Source: Branchiostoma floridae
Lineage: Eukaryota; Chordata; Leptocardii; Amphioxiformes; Branchiostomatidae
Reading direction: 5' to 3'
Assembly: GCF_000003815.2 (NCBI RefSeq)
Contig: NC_049984.1
Coordinates: 24,337,263 to 24,401,262 of the forward strand
Length of the DNA stretch: 64,000 bases
Shown piece by piece: positions 1-12,100 of this stretch. A program made the position numbers and the translations under genes. The first letter of the stretch is position 1, and the number at the start of each line of letters is the position of its first letter. Below the pieces are notes generated by a model. That model searched no databases. It was not told where the DNA came from and saw only the letters and a program-made list of their open reading frames with translations.

Positions 1-60
1 CTATCTGTATGTGATGTTGTGATCTGTAATGTGATGTTGTGATCTGTAATGTGAGGTTGT
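1..60. repeat. Short 20-bp tandem repeat
   Basis: About three copies of a 20-base unit containing TGATGTTGTGATCTGTAATG run up to base 60. A polyadenylation-like AATAAA (70-75) followed 6 bases later by an A-run lies just downstream, so this could be the 3' end of a transcript entering from the left of the window. No coding sequence is visible. Confidence 0.6.
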
Positions 61-122
61 ATTTTGTTAAATAAAGCTTTGAAAAAAAAATGGTATTACT
101 TCTCCCCGGTGATATATATGCC

Positions 123-880
123 ACATTCTTTGTTTTATTACCGTGTATCATATTGCTACCACATACTTTGTTTTATTACCTTGTATCATATTGCTACCTC
201 ATACTTTGTTTTATTACCGTGTATCATATTGCTACCACATACTTTGTTTTATTACCGTGTATCATATTGCTACCACATACTTTGTTTTATTACCTTGTAT
301 CATATTGCTACCACATACTTTGTTTTATTACCTTGTATCATATTGCTACCACATACTTTGTTTTATTACCGTGTATCATATTGCTACCTCATACTTTGTT
401 TTATTACCTTGTATCATATTGCTACCACATTCTTTGTTTTATTACCGTGTATCATATTGCTACCACATACTTTGTTTTATTACCTTGTATCATATTGCTA
501 CCACATACTTTGTTTTATTACCGTGTATCATATTGCTACCACATACTTTGTTTTATTACCTTGTATCATATTGCTACCACATACTTTGTTTTATTACCGT
601 GTATCATATTGCTACCACATACTTTGTTTTATTACCTTGTATCATATTGCTACCACATACTTTGTTTTATTACCTTGTATCATATTGCTACCTCATACTT
701 TGTTTTATTACCGTGTATCATATTGCTACCACATTCTTTGTTTTATTACCGTGTATCATATTGCTACCACATACTTTGTTTTATTACCGTGTATCATATT
801 GCTACCACATACTTTGTTTTATTACCTTGTATCATATTGCTACCACATACTTTGTTTTATTACCTTGTATCATATTGCAA
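123..880. repeat. 38-bp minisatellite, about 20 copies
   Basis: Head-to-tail copies of a 38-base unit containing TTTTATTACCGTGTATCATA then TTGCTACCACATACTTTG. Units differ mainly at a G/T site (CCGTGT or CCTTGT), an A/T site (ACCACAT or ACCTCAT) and another A/T site (CATAC or CATTC). Because 38 is not a multiple of three and the unit has no stop in this direction, all three forward frames stay open. The resulting long open frames are a property of the repeat, not genes. Confidence 0.95.
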
Positions 881-948
881 CAGCTGACGTCCATGTAGCC
901 CAAAACTATCACAAAGGTTATAGGTCACAAGGCTTTAACCGTTAATAG

Positions 949-1090
949 TTCCATCAGGTTGGTACGCCATTGAATTTAAAAAAAAATCTTTTTACAAAAC
1001 ACCGACGTTTGGGTGATCGTCTGTCACAATTCTGAATGGTTCACATTGCAGCCTGCAACATAGGTGTCGCTGCGTACGTATGCGGACCCA
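949..1090. repeat. Diverged copy of a dispersed repeat (hairpin-motif family)
   Basis: Starts with a CATCAGGTTGGTA motif shared with the foldback element at 38708-38904. It carries the signature GGTGTCGCTGC near 1062-1072 and a degraded GTGATCGTCTGTCAC hairpin half near 1013-1027. Other copies lie near 4823-5260, 8190-8300 and 11430-11500. It is not coding. Confidence 0.6.
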
Positions 1091-1339
1091 AACGTGGAGT
1101 ATTTACATATATACATTTATTGTTTGTTTGTTTGTGTTATGCGGTGTTTACAACGAGGTCCCAAACGTAAAAGAGTGATGTATATGTGGAAGAAGAACTT
1201 TATTGCACGACAATTGTACATGATACAATGTATGGCAACAGCTATTACACAAAGTACAAAATAGAGATACATAAACAGTTATGGATCGCAGGAAGGTCGG
1301 CCGATTTTAAGATCGACAGAGGGTCGCGCGTATTTTTCA

Positions 1340-1560
1340 GAACAAAAGATATAGAAACATGCTGCTGCAGTACCAAGGTCACACACCCGAGGGTCCTAAT
1401 CGACTTTGACCTTTGTCTTCGAAACTCCAATCCAAAAAAAAAAACAAATATTATTACAATTCATTAAGAGGTTCTTAAGTTATTTGACCACAAATATATC
1501 CAATCGACTTTGACCTTTGTCTTGCAAACTGCAATCCCAAACCCAACTATTATTACAATC
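1340..1560. repeat. Dispersed repeat fragments (CTGCAGTACCAAGG family)
   Basis: Contains GCTGCAGTACCAAGGTCA and ATCGACTTTGACCTTTGTCT; the second block recurs within about 120 bases. The same family is seen at 2190-2770 and 25310-25550, where it is accompanied by GCCGCTA(A/G)GGGGG. No gene is seen in this stretch. Confidence 0.55.
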
Positions 1561-1608
1561 ATCTATCAAGAGGTTCCAAAGTTGAGCAGCTGACCACAAA
1601 TATCCAGA

Positions 1609-1610
1609 AG

Positions 1611-1644
<34 letters not shown>

Positions 1645-1760
1645 CACATACATACATACTTACACACACCAACACACACACACACCAACACACCAACACA
1701 CACACACACACCAACGCAAACACAAATACACACACTAAATACACGCACACACACAAACAA
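1609..1760. repeat. (CA)n microsatellite, imperfect
   Basis: Imperfect CA-rich tract interrupted by CATA and CCAA units, about 150 bases. It creates spurious cysteine/valine-rich reverse frames and has no coding content. Confidence 0.9.
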
Positions 1761-1936
1761 AAATACCTCCATTTTTCATGAAGCTGAAAACCACATCTTT
1801 TTACGCTTTATGTGTCTTGTTCAATTATGAAGTCAGAGTTTACACAAACCCAATCTACTACGTCGCCGCTCAGATGGCCGTCTTGTAGCTATAGAGAACG
1901 CACATCCTTTAATAAATTGGTCTGTTCTCTTTTCAG

Positions 1937-4900
1937 ATCGAAGGAGGCTGGAACGAGGGAGGCAAGGGTCCGTCCATCATGGACGTGCATTTCCAGAAAG
2001 GATCGGGCTTCTCTGGACATACGGGAGACGTAACGTGTGACAGTTATAATAAGTAAGTTGAACTCCAGGAATATTATAACAAGTAAGTTGAGCTCCTGGG
2101 CAGTTACATGTATAAGAAGCGCTAGAGTCGCCAAAAGCAGTCAAGCTACTGGATGATTTTGGAAACGGTCAGACGGTTCAGGTAGCATCTACTAAGTTTC
2201 GTCATTATTCCTTTCTTGAGTTATCGTCCACAGAAGTTTTTAACAAAAATGCCCTGCAATTCCAAAACTAGCCGCTAAGGGGGGCAGACTAATGTAACTT
2301 CTTTCAGAGCGCAAGAATTATCTAACACCTTATGAAATCATCGCAATCCATCCTGAGGTTCTTCACACAAGTTTACATAGATCATAAACATAAAACACCT
2401 CCTGACATACCATGGTCAACCACCAGGAGGCCAAAAGTGCGTAGGAAAGATCAGGATCACAACACCTAACCACGTTACAAATGTCATCACAACCCATCCA
2501 CAGTTTCCAGATATTCGCCGCACACACAAAAATCCACAAAACAAACAACTATGTAAACCCACAGCAAACAGTTAGAAGCCCGAAATTTACACCAAATAAG
2601 AATCAACCTGACATCTGACCATCAGATAAAAATCATCACCACAGCATGTCCGGGTGCAAAGATATAATACAAAACGTGCCGCTGCAGTACCAAGGTCAAC
2701 CAACAGGGGGCCCAAAATCGACTTGCACCATCACCAACCAATCACCTACCGAAAACCATTGCAAGCCTTCCGGTGGTTCTTGAGATATATCGCCTCATAA
2801 CTTCAAGAGTGAAAACAGTAAGGTAAAACAATACCATCTTCATAGACGTAACATATTCATAACTAGTACATGTATTTCATATTAAAGTACGCAGTAGATG
2901 ATATTGGTGGCTTGTTGACGAGTATTTTCCGTCCGCATCAGGTACCGAGAAGACGTCCGTATCCTGTCGGAACTGGGCGTCTCCCACTACCGCTTCTCTC
3001 TCTCCTGGCCCCGCCTCTTCCCGGACGGCACCAGGGACTCCCTCAACCCCGACGGTGTCCGCTACTACAACAGCCTCATCGACGAGCTGCTTGCGCACAA
3101 CATCGTGCCGTTTGTCACCCTGTACCACTGGGACCTTCCGCTTGCACTGGAGAAGAAATACAAGGGATGGCTGGGGGACGAGATCATAGAACTGTTTAAC
3201 GATTACGCGAGGTTCTGTTTCTCGGAGTTCGGGGATCGCGTCAAGCACTGGGTGACTTTTAACGAGCCGTGGTCGCACGCAGTGGTGTGCAGTATGGTCG
3301 GGATGCTGCCTCACGTCAGAGATAGGGGCAGAGAGGGGACTTACGCGTGCGCGCACAACTTCATCAGAGCGCACGGCAGGGCGTGGCACACCTACGACAA
3401 GGAGTTCAGGGCGAAGCAGGGGGGGAAGGTAGGTGTCTGTGTTTTAAATGGTACCGCTGTCGCATTCACCGTAGCCCGATGTACAATTTTGATTAGGATT
3501 TTCAAGCAGGCTGTGATAGGTCTGAGGACCAACTGCCGACAAGGATCTGACACGGCCTTTTTGATAATAAGACAGATGAATTTTGTACGACTATTTTAAG
3601 AATGCCGTACTAGTTTACGATCGTACAGCGATCTTTCGAATTTGAGCGCGCACTAATTATACTAATGGCACATAGTACCACATAGGGCTGCGAGTTTCTT
3701 TACTGTCTCAGTAGGAGGGTATATTTTATTTACATATAGGGTTTGCTAACCACCTCCTCGAATACTGGACCACCATTTTCTGTCCCTTCCGAAAGACAGG
3801 TGCGGCCGAGCTGCCATACACAGTATTGGACCAGAGTTTCTGAGTTATGCTAGTGTCACATTTCCAAGCCGGTTCCTGCATGGTCAGGCTTTTTACAATA
3901 AAAAGCCTGGCCATGCGAATTTACAATAAAAGTTGATATAAAGAAATATACTCAAGTTATTCTCGTTACCAATTCATCGGTGTCTTAATATCGGTGTCTC
4001 AATTTATCGGGCCCCTTTGTGGAGATGTTAGCCCAACAGGGTTTTCCTTACAGAAAGATTTTTATTATTTTTTTTAATTTTTTTTTTATTAAAAACAACA
4101 ACAACAACAACAGTACATTTGTCAACAACTAGGACTAGAGTTTGTACAGTCGAGTACCATTGCACATGGAGGGATAACATATACTGGTGTGTCTGGACGA
4201 ATTACATGCAGTACATGGGTAGTGCAACAGTTAGAGAAAGATTGCACATCTCTCTCCTATTGCACATCTCTCTCCGTAGCTGGGCATCACTCTGAGCTGC
4301 ACATGGGCCGAGCCGAAGAACCCTGACAGCCAGGCAGACGCCGCGGCAGTAGAACGGTTCCTCCAGTTCCACATGGGCTGGTTCGCGCACCCCATCTTCC
4401 TCAACGGGGACTACCCTGACGTCATGAAGGAATACGTCGCGAAGAGGAGCGCGGAGGAAGGACTGGCAAAGTCACGCCTCCCAGGTGAGGTCATGGGTCA
4501 TTTTGCTTTGAAAATATCGTCGCCATCTTGGATCTATGCTCACCGCCAACATGCATATGGCGGCTATGTATACCCTGACGTCGCGAAAAAGAGTGCTGAG
4601 GAAGGATTGGCAAAGTCACGGCTTCCAGGTGAGGTTATATGAGTCATTCCTTTTTTTTGTTGAAAATATTGCCGCCATCTTGGATCTATGCTTACCGCCA
4701 CCATGGTGGCTATGTAAGTTGTNNNNNNNNNNNNNNNNNNNNNNNNNNNNNNNNNNNNNNNNNNNNNNNNNNNNNNNNNNNNNNNNNNNNNNNNNNNNNN
4801 NNNNNNNNNNNNNNNNNNNNNNATACTGACTCGTTGACTTTGCACTGCCCCCATAAGTGTCGCTGCTAACAATTGAGATCCCAAATGGTCTTTATTTACA

Positions 4901-7900
4901 GACGACAGCCAAGGTTTATGCCAATATATAATCAACAGTCGTAGTTTCGGTGACCGTCTCTCACCGTCCTTAGGACAATTCTAACTGGTTGACTTTGCAC
5001 TGCAGCCATAGGTGTCGCTGCTAACAATTGAGATCCCAAATGGTCTTTATTCACAGACGACAGCCAAGGTTTATGCCAGTATACAATCAACAGTCGTAGT
5101 TTAGGTGACCGTCTGTCACCATCCTCAGGGCAATCTGACTAGTTCACTTTGCACTGCAGCTATAGGTGTCGCTGCTAACAAATGCGGTCCCAAACGTAAA
5201 GTATTGTCACAAAACACGGGGAAGGTGACAGACGGTCACCAAAATATAGGCCGCCGTTATGCTTTCCCCTTGCTATAACAAGTAGGTTGGACTCCTGGAC
5301 AGTTATAACAAGTAGGTTTGACTTCTGGAAAGTTATAAAGAACGTTGTTCTCCAACCATCCATTCAGAATTCACTACCGAAGAGAAGGCCATGCTGAAAG
5401 GTACGGCAGACTTCCTGGGGCTGAACTACTACACCGCGCGGCTGACGTCTGCCCTCTCGGCGGAAGGCTTGTCGAAGCCCGACCTGCTAGACGAGGAGGA
5501 CGGTGACGTTCACGTGGGGACCCACCCGGACTGGCCCGCGCCGGGGATCTTCTTCATCAACGTGGTGCCGTGGGGATTCAGAAAGGTGGGTCTAATGAGA
5601 GCAACACGGTTGCGTTTTGAAGTCACACTGGTGATCTATTTATAGTTATGCAATTGAGCACCATATCGGTATACTAATCCCGTCACACATTCAGGATCTT
5701 CTTATGGACTTTCGCAGAACTCGCCTTGCCGATAGCCTCTTTCGCGAATCCGCAGATTTTCAACAGCGCTGGCCGATTCGCGCCCGGAAACTCACTCTCC
5801 TAGCATGAGAGAAACTTAGCCTGTGTAACACAGACTCTGCTGTCCAGGGCTGTACCTGGCCCCTCCTCGCGGAGGAGAGAGCCGGATGTTGGGAGGGCTG
5901 CTATAAGCGAGATTTAACCAGACTAAGAGAACTTTAGCTCATGTTGAATGATCTTGAATCAGTTCCCCACCCCAAGCCAGTCCTGATATAATTATGTGAA
6001 GGAAGCTATCACCAACCAAGGTTGCGGTGCTGGGATGTGTTTTGCCTTGAGTGGATTTTATTATAGATCTAGTTTGCTCCCCTGAACGCATCCAAGCAGA
6101 GTATAACTTTCCTAAATTAGTGATATGTCAAAGGAGAAGGCCTTAACTTCTGGTTTGTGTTTAACACATGTCCTGTGTTTTGTTTACTGTGTTTTGCTTT
6201 CTTGTTTTATTTTAAGTCCAAGGGAGGGCAAAACAAGTGCCTATAGCAAGCACCTTTATCAGGGTTAGGGGCCATGAACTTTGACATGATACCCACAATT
6301 CCTATCGCTGCACAGGCGAACTTTGAACCGCGAACTGCATTGCTGTACTTTATATCCTCTAGGTGCTGAACTACATGCAGAACCGGTACCAGGTGCCTCT
6401 GATCTACGTGACGGAGAACGGCTATCACGAAGAACACAAGGGGGAGGTGCAGTACGACATGAAGGACGCCAGGAGGAGCTGCTATCACGCCGCACACATC
6501 AACGAACTCAGGAAAGGTAAAGAAATAAGATCACGCCATTCGTCAATGTGTACAACATTCCGCCATCTGACATCTGAAATTGATATGTTTATCTGATGTT
6601 AGCATTTAAGAAAATAACTTTTTTATTCGCGAGCTCGCATATGCATCAGTTTGGGGCTTCCAAGATGATATCCATATAACCAAATCAACGTTGCCTAAGT
6701 GCAAAAACAAAGTCAAGCGAGCAGACCAAAAAGTTCTCCCCGTCAATAAGTAGCTTCTTCTATTGACCCCATGACCTGGAGCGTTTGTAAATTACTACTT
6801 CTATCACTTCCTACCACTCAAAGATCAATTTGACCACCAATTCCGCAAGGTGGCCTTTACATTCTGTCACTCTACTGTATTCAAATAACTACGGATACAC
6901 AAGATGGCAAACGTCCAGACAAACAAAAAACAATATCCTCTACCAGGCTTTCCAAGCCTGCCTATTTGACCAAATAGTAGAATTTGGCCAAATAGACAGA
7001 AAACACACCAGAGGAGTTGGTTAGCCGAGGAGTACAGTTTGCGACTTTAGGTGTGTTTTCTGTCCATGATCTGGCCAATTTCTACTATCTTTAGCGACCT
7101 GGGGAGCCTGGTAGAGGCTAGCATTATAGTACATCACTCCCATCTTGGCAGTAGTGTTGTATAGTCAGTGGAGCAGCTGCTGTTGTTTTGTGTTACACAT
7201 AAGTCATAACTCTAGCCTGCTGTCGCCGACAGCTATCGTGCATGACGGTGTGAACGTGCAGAGCTACACGGTGTGGTGCCTGATGGACAATCTGGAGTGG
7301 GACTCCGGCTTCTCCCAGCGGATGGGGCTGTACCACGTGGACTTCACCGATCCGGACAGGAAAAGGGTAAGAGACAGACCTTGAACATGAAGCACGATCG
7401 CGACTTCGTCTTTGAGACTAACAATAGTTTGTGTGTGCTCTTTGGCTTGGCATTCTCTTTGTTTTTGGGGTCTGCCTAAACACCACAAACAACCACAAAA
7501 AGCCACAGACGACTCTAATATGCAGTGCATGTTGGGCAACGACCTTGTGTACACTCTTGAGACATTGTTTATATATTTATGAATTAAAAGAAAAACGCAG
7601 GAAGTCCTACGTATTCACCGGTTATTTGTTGTGCTGTGTATAGTGATCTCTTCTAGCCTACCAATGATGGTAGGCTAACGCCACGGTCAAACACCCTTCG
7701 CCGTGTGTCTCTTACTTAATTTCATCCAAAAGAAATATGTTCCTTGCACATATTAAACAAATATGCAAAAATCATTGTTCTATATCTCTTTTGTTCTATA
7801 TCTCCTGATATACAGGGCATATGCAGATGCACTTAATTTTTGTTTGCTTGAACTGACTGAACTGATAATAATCATTGATGAATTCTTTTTTAGACACCCA

Positions 7901-8031
7901 AAGAGTCTGCCGGCTTCTACCGTGACGTCATCAAGAACAACGGATTTCCAGAGGGAGCACCAATCACGAACCAAGTCCTGGAATGGTGGAAGAAAAGAGC
8001 ACAACAACAGAAAAACTCGTCTTCATCATAG
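1937..8031 (+). CDS. GH1 family beta-glucosidase, copy 1 (first exon not found)
   Basis: Retaining beta-glycosidase of glycoside hydrolase family 1 (cytosolic beta-glucosidase / lactase-like). Seven exons with GT-AG borders and consistent phase: 1937-2052, 2942-3428, 4280-4484, 5368-5585, 6363-6516, 7233-7366, 7894-8031 (TAG stop). The general acid/base motif TFNEPW lies in the 487-nt second exon and the nucleophile motif YVTENG in the 6363 exon. LYHWD, NYYTAR and DNLEW substrate-site motifs are also present. No counterpart of the first exon of the neighbouring paralogue (ending WGAATSAFQ) was found between 1 and 1936, so the 5' end is either off-window, too diverged to see, or lost. Its 487-nt exon equals exactly three exons of the downstream copy (202+145+140). 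The 4280-4484 exon has a partial tandem duplicate just downstream, next to an assembly gap. Whether the gene is functional is uncertain because of the missing start. Confidence 0.85.
2190..2770. repeat. Intronic dispersed repeat (CTGCAGTACCAAGG family)
   Basis: Intron sequence of GH1 copy 1 resembling 25310-25550. It carries a TTCTTGAGTTATC block, GCCGCTAAGGGGGGC, CTATCTAACACC-like text and then CTGCAGTACCAAGGTCAACC. No exon was found in it. Confidence 0.55.
4412..4722 (+). repeat. Tandem duplication of an exon end plus splice donor
   Basis: Unit 1 (4412-4570) is the last part of the GH1 copy 1 exon ending at 4484 plus 86 bases of intron. Unit 2 (4571-4722) repeats it with substitutions and an in-frame 15-base deletion, and still has a CCAGGTGAGG donor. 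The second unit has no acceptor immediately in front of it, so it is probably an unspliced exon relic. It runs directly into the assembly gap, so further copies may be hidden there. Confidence 0.8.
4723..4822. other. Assembly gap (100 N)
   Basis: Exactly 100 N, the usual placeholder for a gap of unknown size. It follows a tandem duplication, consistent with an assembly collapse there. Confidence 0.99.
4823..5260. repeat. Tandem copies of a ~150-bp dispersed repeat with conserved hairpin
   Basis: Two consecutive copies share GACTTTGCACTGC, GGTGTCGCTGCTAACAA, GATCCCAAATGGTCTTTAT and a hairpin block with GGTGACCGTCT...TCACC. A third, partial unit in the family follows at about 5160-5250. On the opposite strand the block reads CTGAGGA-N-GGTGACAGACGGTCACC-(G/T)AAAC. 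Confidence 0.75.
6937..7117. mobile_element. Foldback MITE in GH1 copy 1 intron
   Basis: Ends are inverted copies of CCTCTACCAGGCT. The inner arms (for example AGACAGAAAACACACC at the left, GGTGTGTTTTCTGTCC at the right) pair along most of the length, so the whole ~180-bp unit can fold into one imperfect hairpin. It has no coding capacity. It lies in the intron between the 6363 and 7233 exons. Confidence 0.75.
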
Positions 8032-9141
8032 ATGGAAATTAGTAATGTTTGACATTTTGAATATACGTATCAATAGCAAATCCCATGCGCGAAGTACTAA
8101 CATGCATACATAGTACCAATACATTAACATGATAACACATTAACATATACTATGTACATACGTGTGTATGCAAATTTGTATCGTTTGGAACAGCATCTAT
8201 AAGCAGCCCCACCTATGCTGCAGTACAATGTGAACCAGTCAGAATTGCCCTGAGGAAGGTGATAGACGGTCACCGAAACGTCGCGACGCGTACGGTTGAA
8301 TAAAACACATGTTGTCTTTGTGTACACAGAAACAGCGAACGAAGTCTAGAAGTTGCTCTGTTAATAATACAAAACGCCCCCCCCCCAAAAAAAAACTACT
8401 CAGCAGACAATCTCACTTTCCTAACCCTTCTCCCCGAATGCCAGGATTTTATGAGTTGTCTGATAGGAGTCTGACAGGAGTTGTGCGATAAACATTGTCC
8501 ATGTAGTTTATATTGAAACCAGTTTCTATATAAACTACATGGACCAAAATCGGACGTTCTTATAGTTTATTTACGTATGGATAAAATACAACCAATAAAT
8601 GCAATGTCACGCATTTACTGAGTTTGCTGTCGAATGTGTGAATTTCTTCTGTTCCATTTCGCTCTTCTTTAAACTCCGCTTTAAAAAGACCTGTAAACAT
8701 TACCTAGTATCCAAATAATAAATAAATGTTCAAATCCAGTTGTCGTCCTAGTATTATCTGATACATAATCTTTGTATCATTTTGGTAGTTAAGTTTCTAG
8801 TACTATGGACAACTTGTAGTGTTACTTGTGTAAAATGATTGACTTGTATTCTACACAGTAGTAATTGTTTAGAACGTATTTGCATAGGTCTACGTAACGT
8901 TGCCCACAGAACACAATGGTATGTGCCGCTGGGGTCAACGTTTGTTAGTGCAAAGGTCACATCAGGACGCAGGTGTAAACATTTGTTTTGAGATAAGCTT
9001 CGGGCCATTACGTAAGGGAAGGTTTATACAATCGAAGTTATTAACAGAACGACTACCCCCTAGTCTTTTATCAGGAGTTCACAAAACTGGTAACGTTTCA
9101 ACAGTCTTACACGTCAAAAATAGTCAGTTTTGAAGGTAAAA
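8032..9141. other. Intergenic DNA between the two GH1 copies
   Basis: Holds a copy of the dispersed hairpin-motif repeat (about 8190-8300, with CTGAGGAAGG then GGTCACCGAAACG), a short C-run/A-run, and a perfect-looking hairpin at 8496-8545 (GTCCATGTAGTTTATAT and its complement). No gene is recognised. The promoter of GH1 copy 2 should lie at the right end, but no TATA or initiator can be named with confidence. Confidence 0.6.
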
Positions 9142-12100
9142 ATGGCTTCCGTACAAGAGGACACGGTTCCGTGTGACTTCCCACGCTTTGACGAGGACAG
9201 GGACGGTTTTAGTCCAGGTGTGTTCCCACCTGGATTTCTGTGGGGCGCCGCCACGTCTGCTTTCCAGGTACGTACGTACGATTACGCATGTCACCACCAA
9301 CGTAGTATGTACACCTATGAAAGCTCCTTGATCATATACATGTCTTTTCTCGGTATGTGACTTTACTTTATGCTTTATAGTCTAGATGTTTTAGACTGTT
9401 TCAGCGATCTGCTTTGCGACTAGCAAAGTTGGTAAGGTCTTAGCCGTTGTCAATGTAAAGTTTAATGCAAATTCTTGCCCGTGGGCTAATTGCAGGTAAT
9501 AACATAAAAGATTCAAACAGTCTAAAAACAATATCACAAGACTCTACTCTAGTCTAAAGCTAAATTCAATACGTACGGCGCCATTGCCAATCTAGGGTCA
9601 AGGCCACTTGATACAAAGCGCTGGTACGGCCCCACTTGGAATATAGTGCCATCGTCTGGGACCCGTATACCAACAAAAGGATGCAGGCTCTGTAAAGTTT
9701 GTCCATCGCAGGCCGCCCTAGTTACTCTCCAAGCAGAAGTTAAGCTCCGACTTTTTGATGTGCTGTTAGGTGTTTCTATCGGTCTTTCTGTTTCGCACTG
9801 TTCCCGGCAAACACGTTAAAAAAGCGGAAGCCGAACCTCTGCTTGGAGAGTACTGAGTGACATTGAATGCCTTCGAGTAGACTAAGTGTGACACAACGGT
9901 AACGGGTTGTCTCGCAACAATGTCAGTCCGCAACCGTCAGTTCGCAACAAGGCAAGTCTTTTCGCAACAAGGTACAAGTGGTTTCGCAACAAGGTACAAG
10001 TAGTTTCGTAACATTCGATAGCCTAATAGTATTAGAAATTGTATTCCTACGTACTCCTAACGCGTAAAAATCTTACCGGGTGCGAAAGACAGCCCGGCGG
10101 CAGAGGAACATGGGGCCGCATGGACCTTTCAGCCCCATGATTTTCATACGCCGGGCGGTACAGTTTTATGCGTGGCGTGCACAGGTAGGAGTATTATTAT
10201 GTTAGGAATACGATTTTCTAATACTATTGGGCTATCAAGTTTAATAACATTCAAATGTTGCGAAACGACTCGTACCTTGTTGCGAAGCGACTTGTACCTT
10301 GTTGCGAACTGACGGTTGCGAACTGACATTACTCTTGTTGTGAAACAATCTGTAACGTCCTCCGTCAAAGACATGTAGTGGCCCCTTTCTCTCAACTTTT
10401 GAATTGAAAACGAAAATTGATGCGCGCGTTGATGTGATCCATACAATCAAACCAACAAGGCCTTGTCTGTAAAACCATTAGAATTTTGCTCTTCTCTCCT
10501 TTTAGATAGAAGGAGCATGCAGTGAGGATGGGAAAGGACCGTCTATGACGGATACATGGTTCAACCGTACACCCAGAGCCTTGGACGGTACAACGGCAGA
10601 GGTGACATGTGACAGTTACCATAGGTTAGTATCAACTTAGGTCTACGTCCCATTTCCTAACCGCAGCCTGGCCGGGTAATGATCGGGAACGGAAAATATG
10701 GTATACAAGACACCAGAATACACAAACGTATTATTTCTAGGTATATACTTGTTTTTTTCTCCTAAAACAGCCCGACCGGACCCCGGTTTGGAAATGTGAC
10801 CCAATTCGCCGTTTGGGGGACGTTGAACTTCATCGGCAACTAAAAGGGACGTGCCGAAACGCCAAAATTTATCAGTAGCTGGCCGGAGCACTGGCCAAAG
10901 GAGGCTGTCAGAAAAGCTGAACTCATCAGTGTGTAAGGAGTGTAAGGTATAAGAAATCTAACTTTCAACACAGAAAATGGATTCGATTCTGAAGAGTCTG
11001 GTTGTCAAATTTAAGGTGTAAACGCACCCGACATGGTAACAAATTTAAATCTGAACAGGGTCTAAGTATATAAGGAATCTTGGAGATTCTCCTTGCCGTA
11101 TTCGCCACCTTTCAAGAAATCGTATCTAAATTCTGTATCGTTATTTTATTGCCTGTAGGTACCGGGAAGACGTGCGTATCCTGTCGGAGCTTGGCGTCTC
11201 CCACTACCGCTTCTCTCTCTCCTGGCCCCGCCTCTTCCCGGACGGCACCAGGGACTCCCTCAACCCCGACGGTGTCCGCTACTACAACAGCCTCATCGAC
11301 GAGCTTCGCGCGCACAACATCGTGCCGTTTGTCACCCTGTACCACTGGGATATGCCACAGGTAAGAAAACTAAACCCTCAACTGAATAAAGAGGCTCTTT
11401 CTGCACAGCCATAACTTCATTTTCACATTGTACTGCAGCACTAGGTGTCGCTGCTTACAGTTACAAATGCGGTCACAAACCTAAAGTATTTACATACGTG
11501 TCGTGCCTGCTTTAAATCAAAATTCAAAATGCGGTCCCAAACTTTTCACGGATGTAAACTATGAACTGCTTTTCGGAAGATAGGACAGTATCACGGCAAT
11601 AGTAGAAGGGACGTACACAAACTTAAACTGTAAAATGTAGAAGTAATTGGCACAAACTTGAGATTCACTGGTCCATATTCTTGTCATTTTCACTCAACGA
11701 CTACTTGCTGTAAATGTTTTACTATAAAATTCAATGAGTAAGAAAATATGTTATACCACAATACGTTTAAAGTCTAATATACAGCAATGTCAAATTTATG
11801 ATATTATACGTGAATACTAGTAACGTGATTGTACAGTTTTACATTTTCTAATGTTGTCGGTTAGAATTCAGCCTGTGGGTGCAGTGTTCTTTTATCTATT
11901 TATTCATTCATTTATTCAGGCTCTCATGGACAAGTACCGAGGCTGGCTGAACGAAGCCCTGGTAGGACTGTTTAACGACTACGCGAGGTTCTGTTTCTCG
12001 GAGTTCGGGAATCGCGTCAAGCACTGGGTGACTTTCAACGAGCCGTGGTCGGAGATTGTGATAGGTGGGACAATTTCGCTTTTCGAGTACTTACCTTACT

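Noticed and set aside
64-945. Three overlapping forward open frames of 250-290 codons
   Set aside because: They are all created by the 38-bp minisatellite, which is stop-free in every forward frame; there is no codon bias and no domain.
1559-1772. Cys/Val-rich reverse open frames
   Set aside because: Translation of a (CA)n microsatellite.
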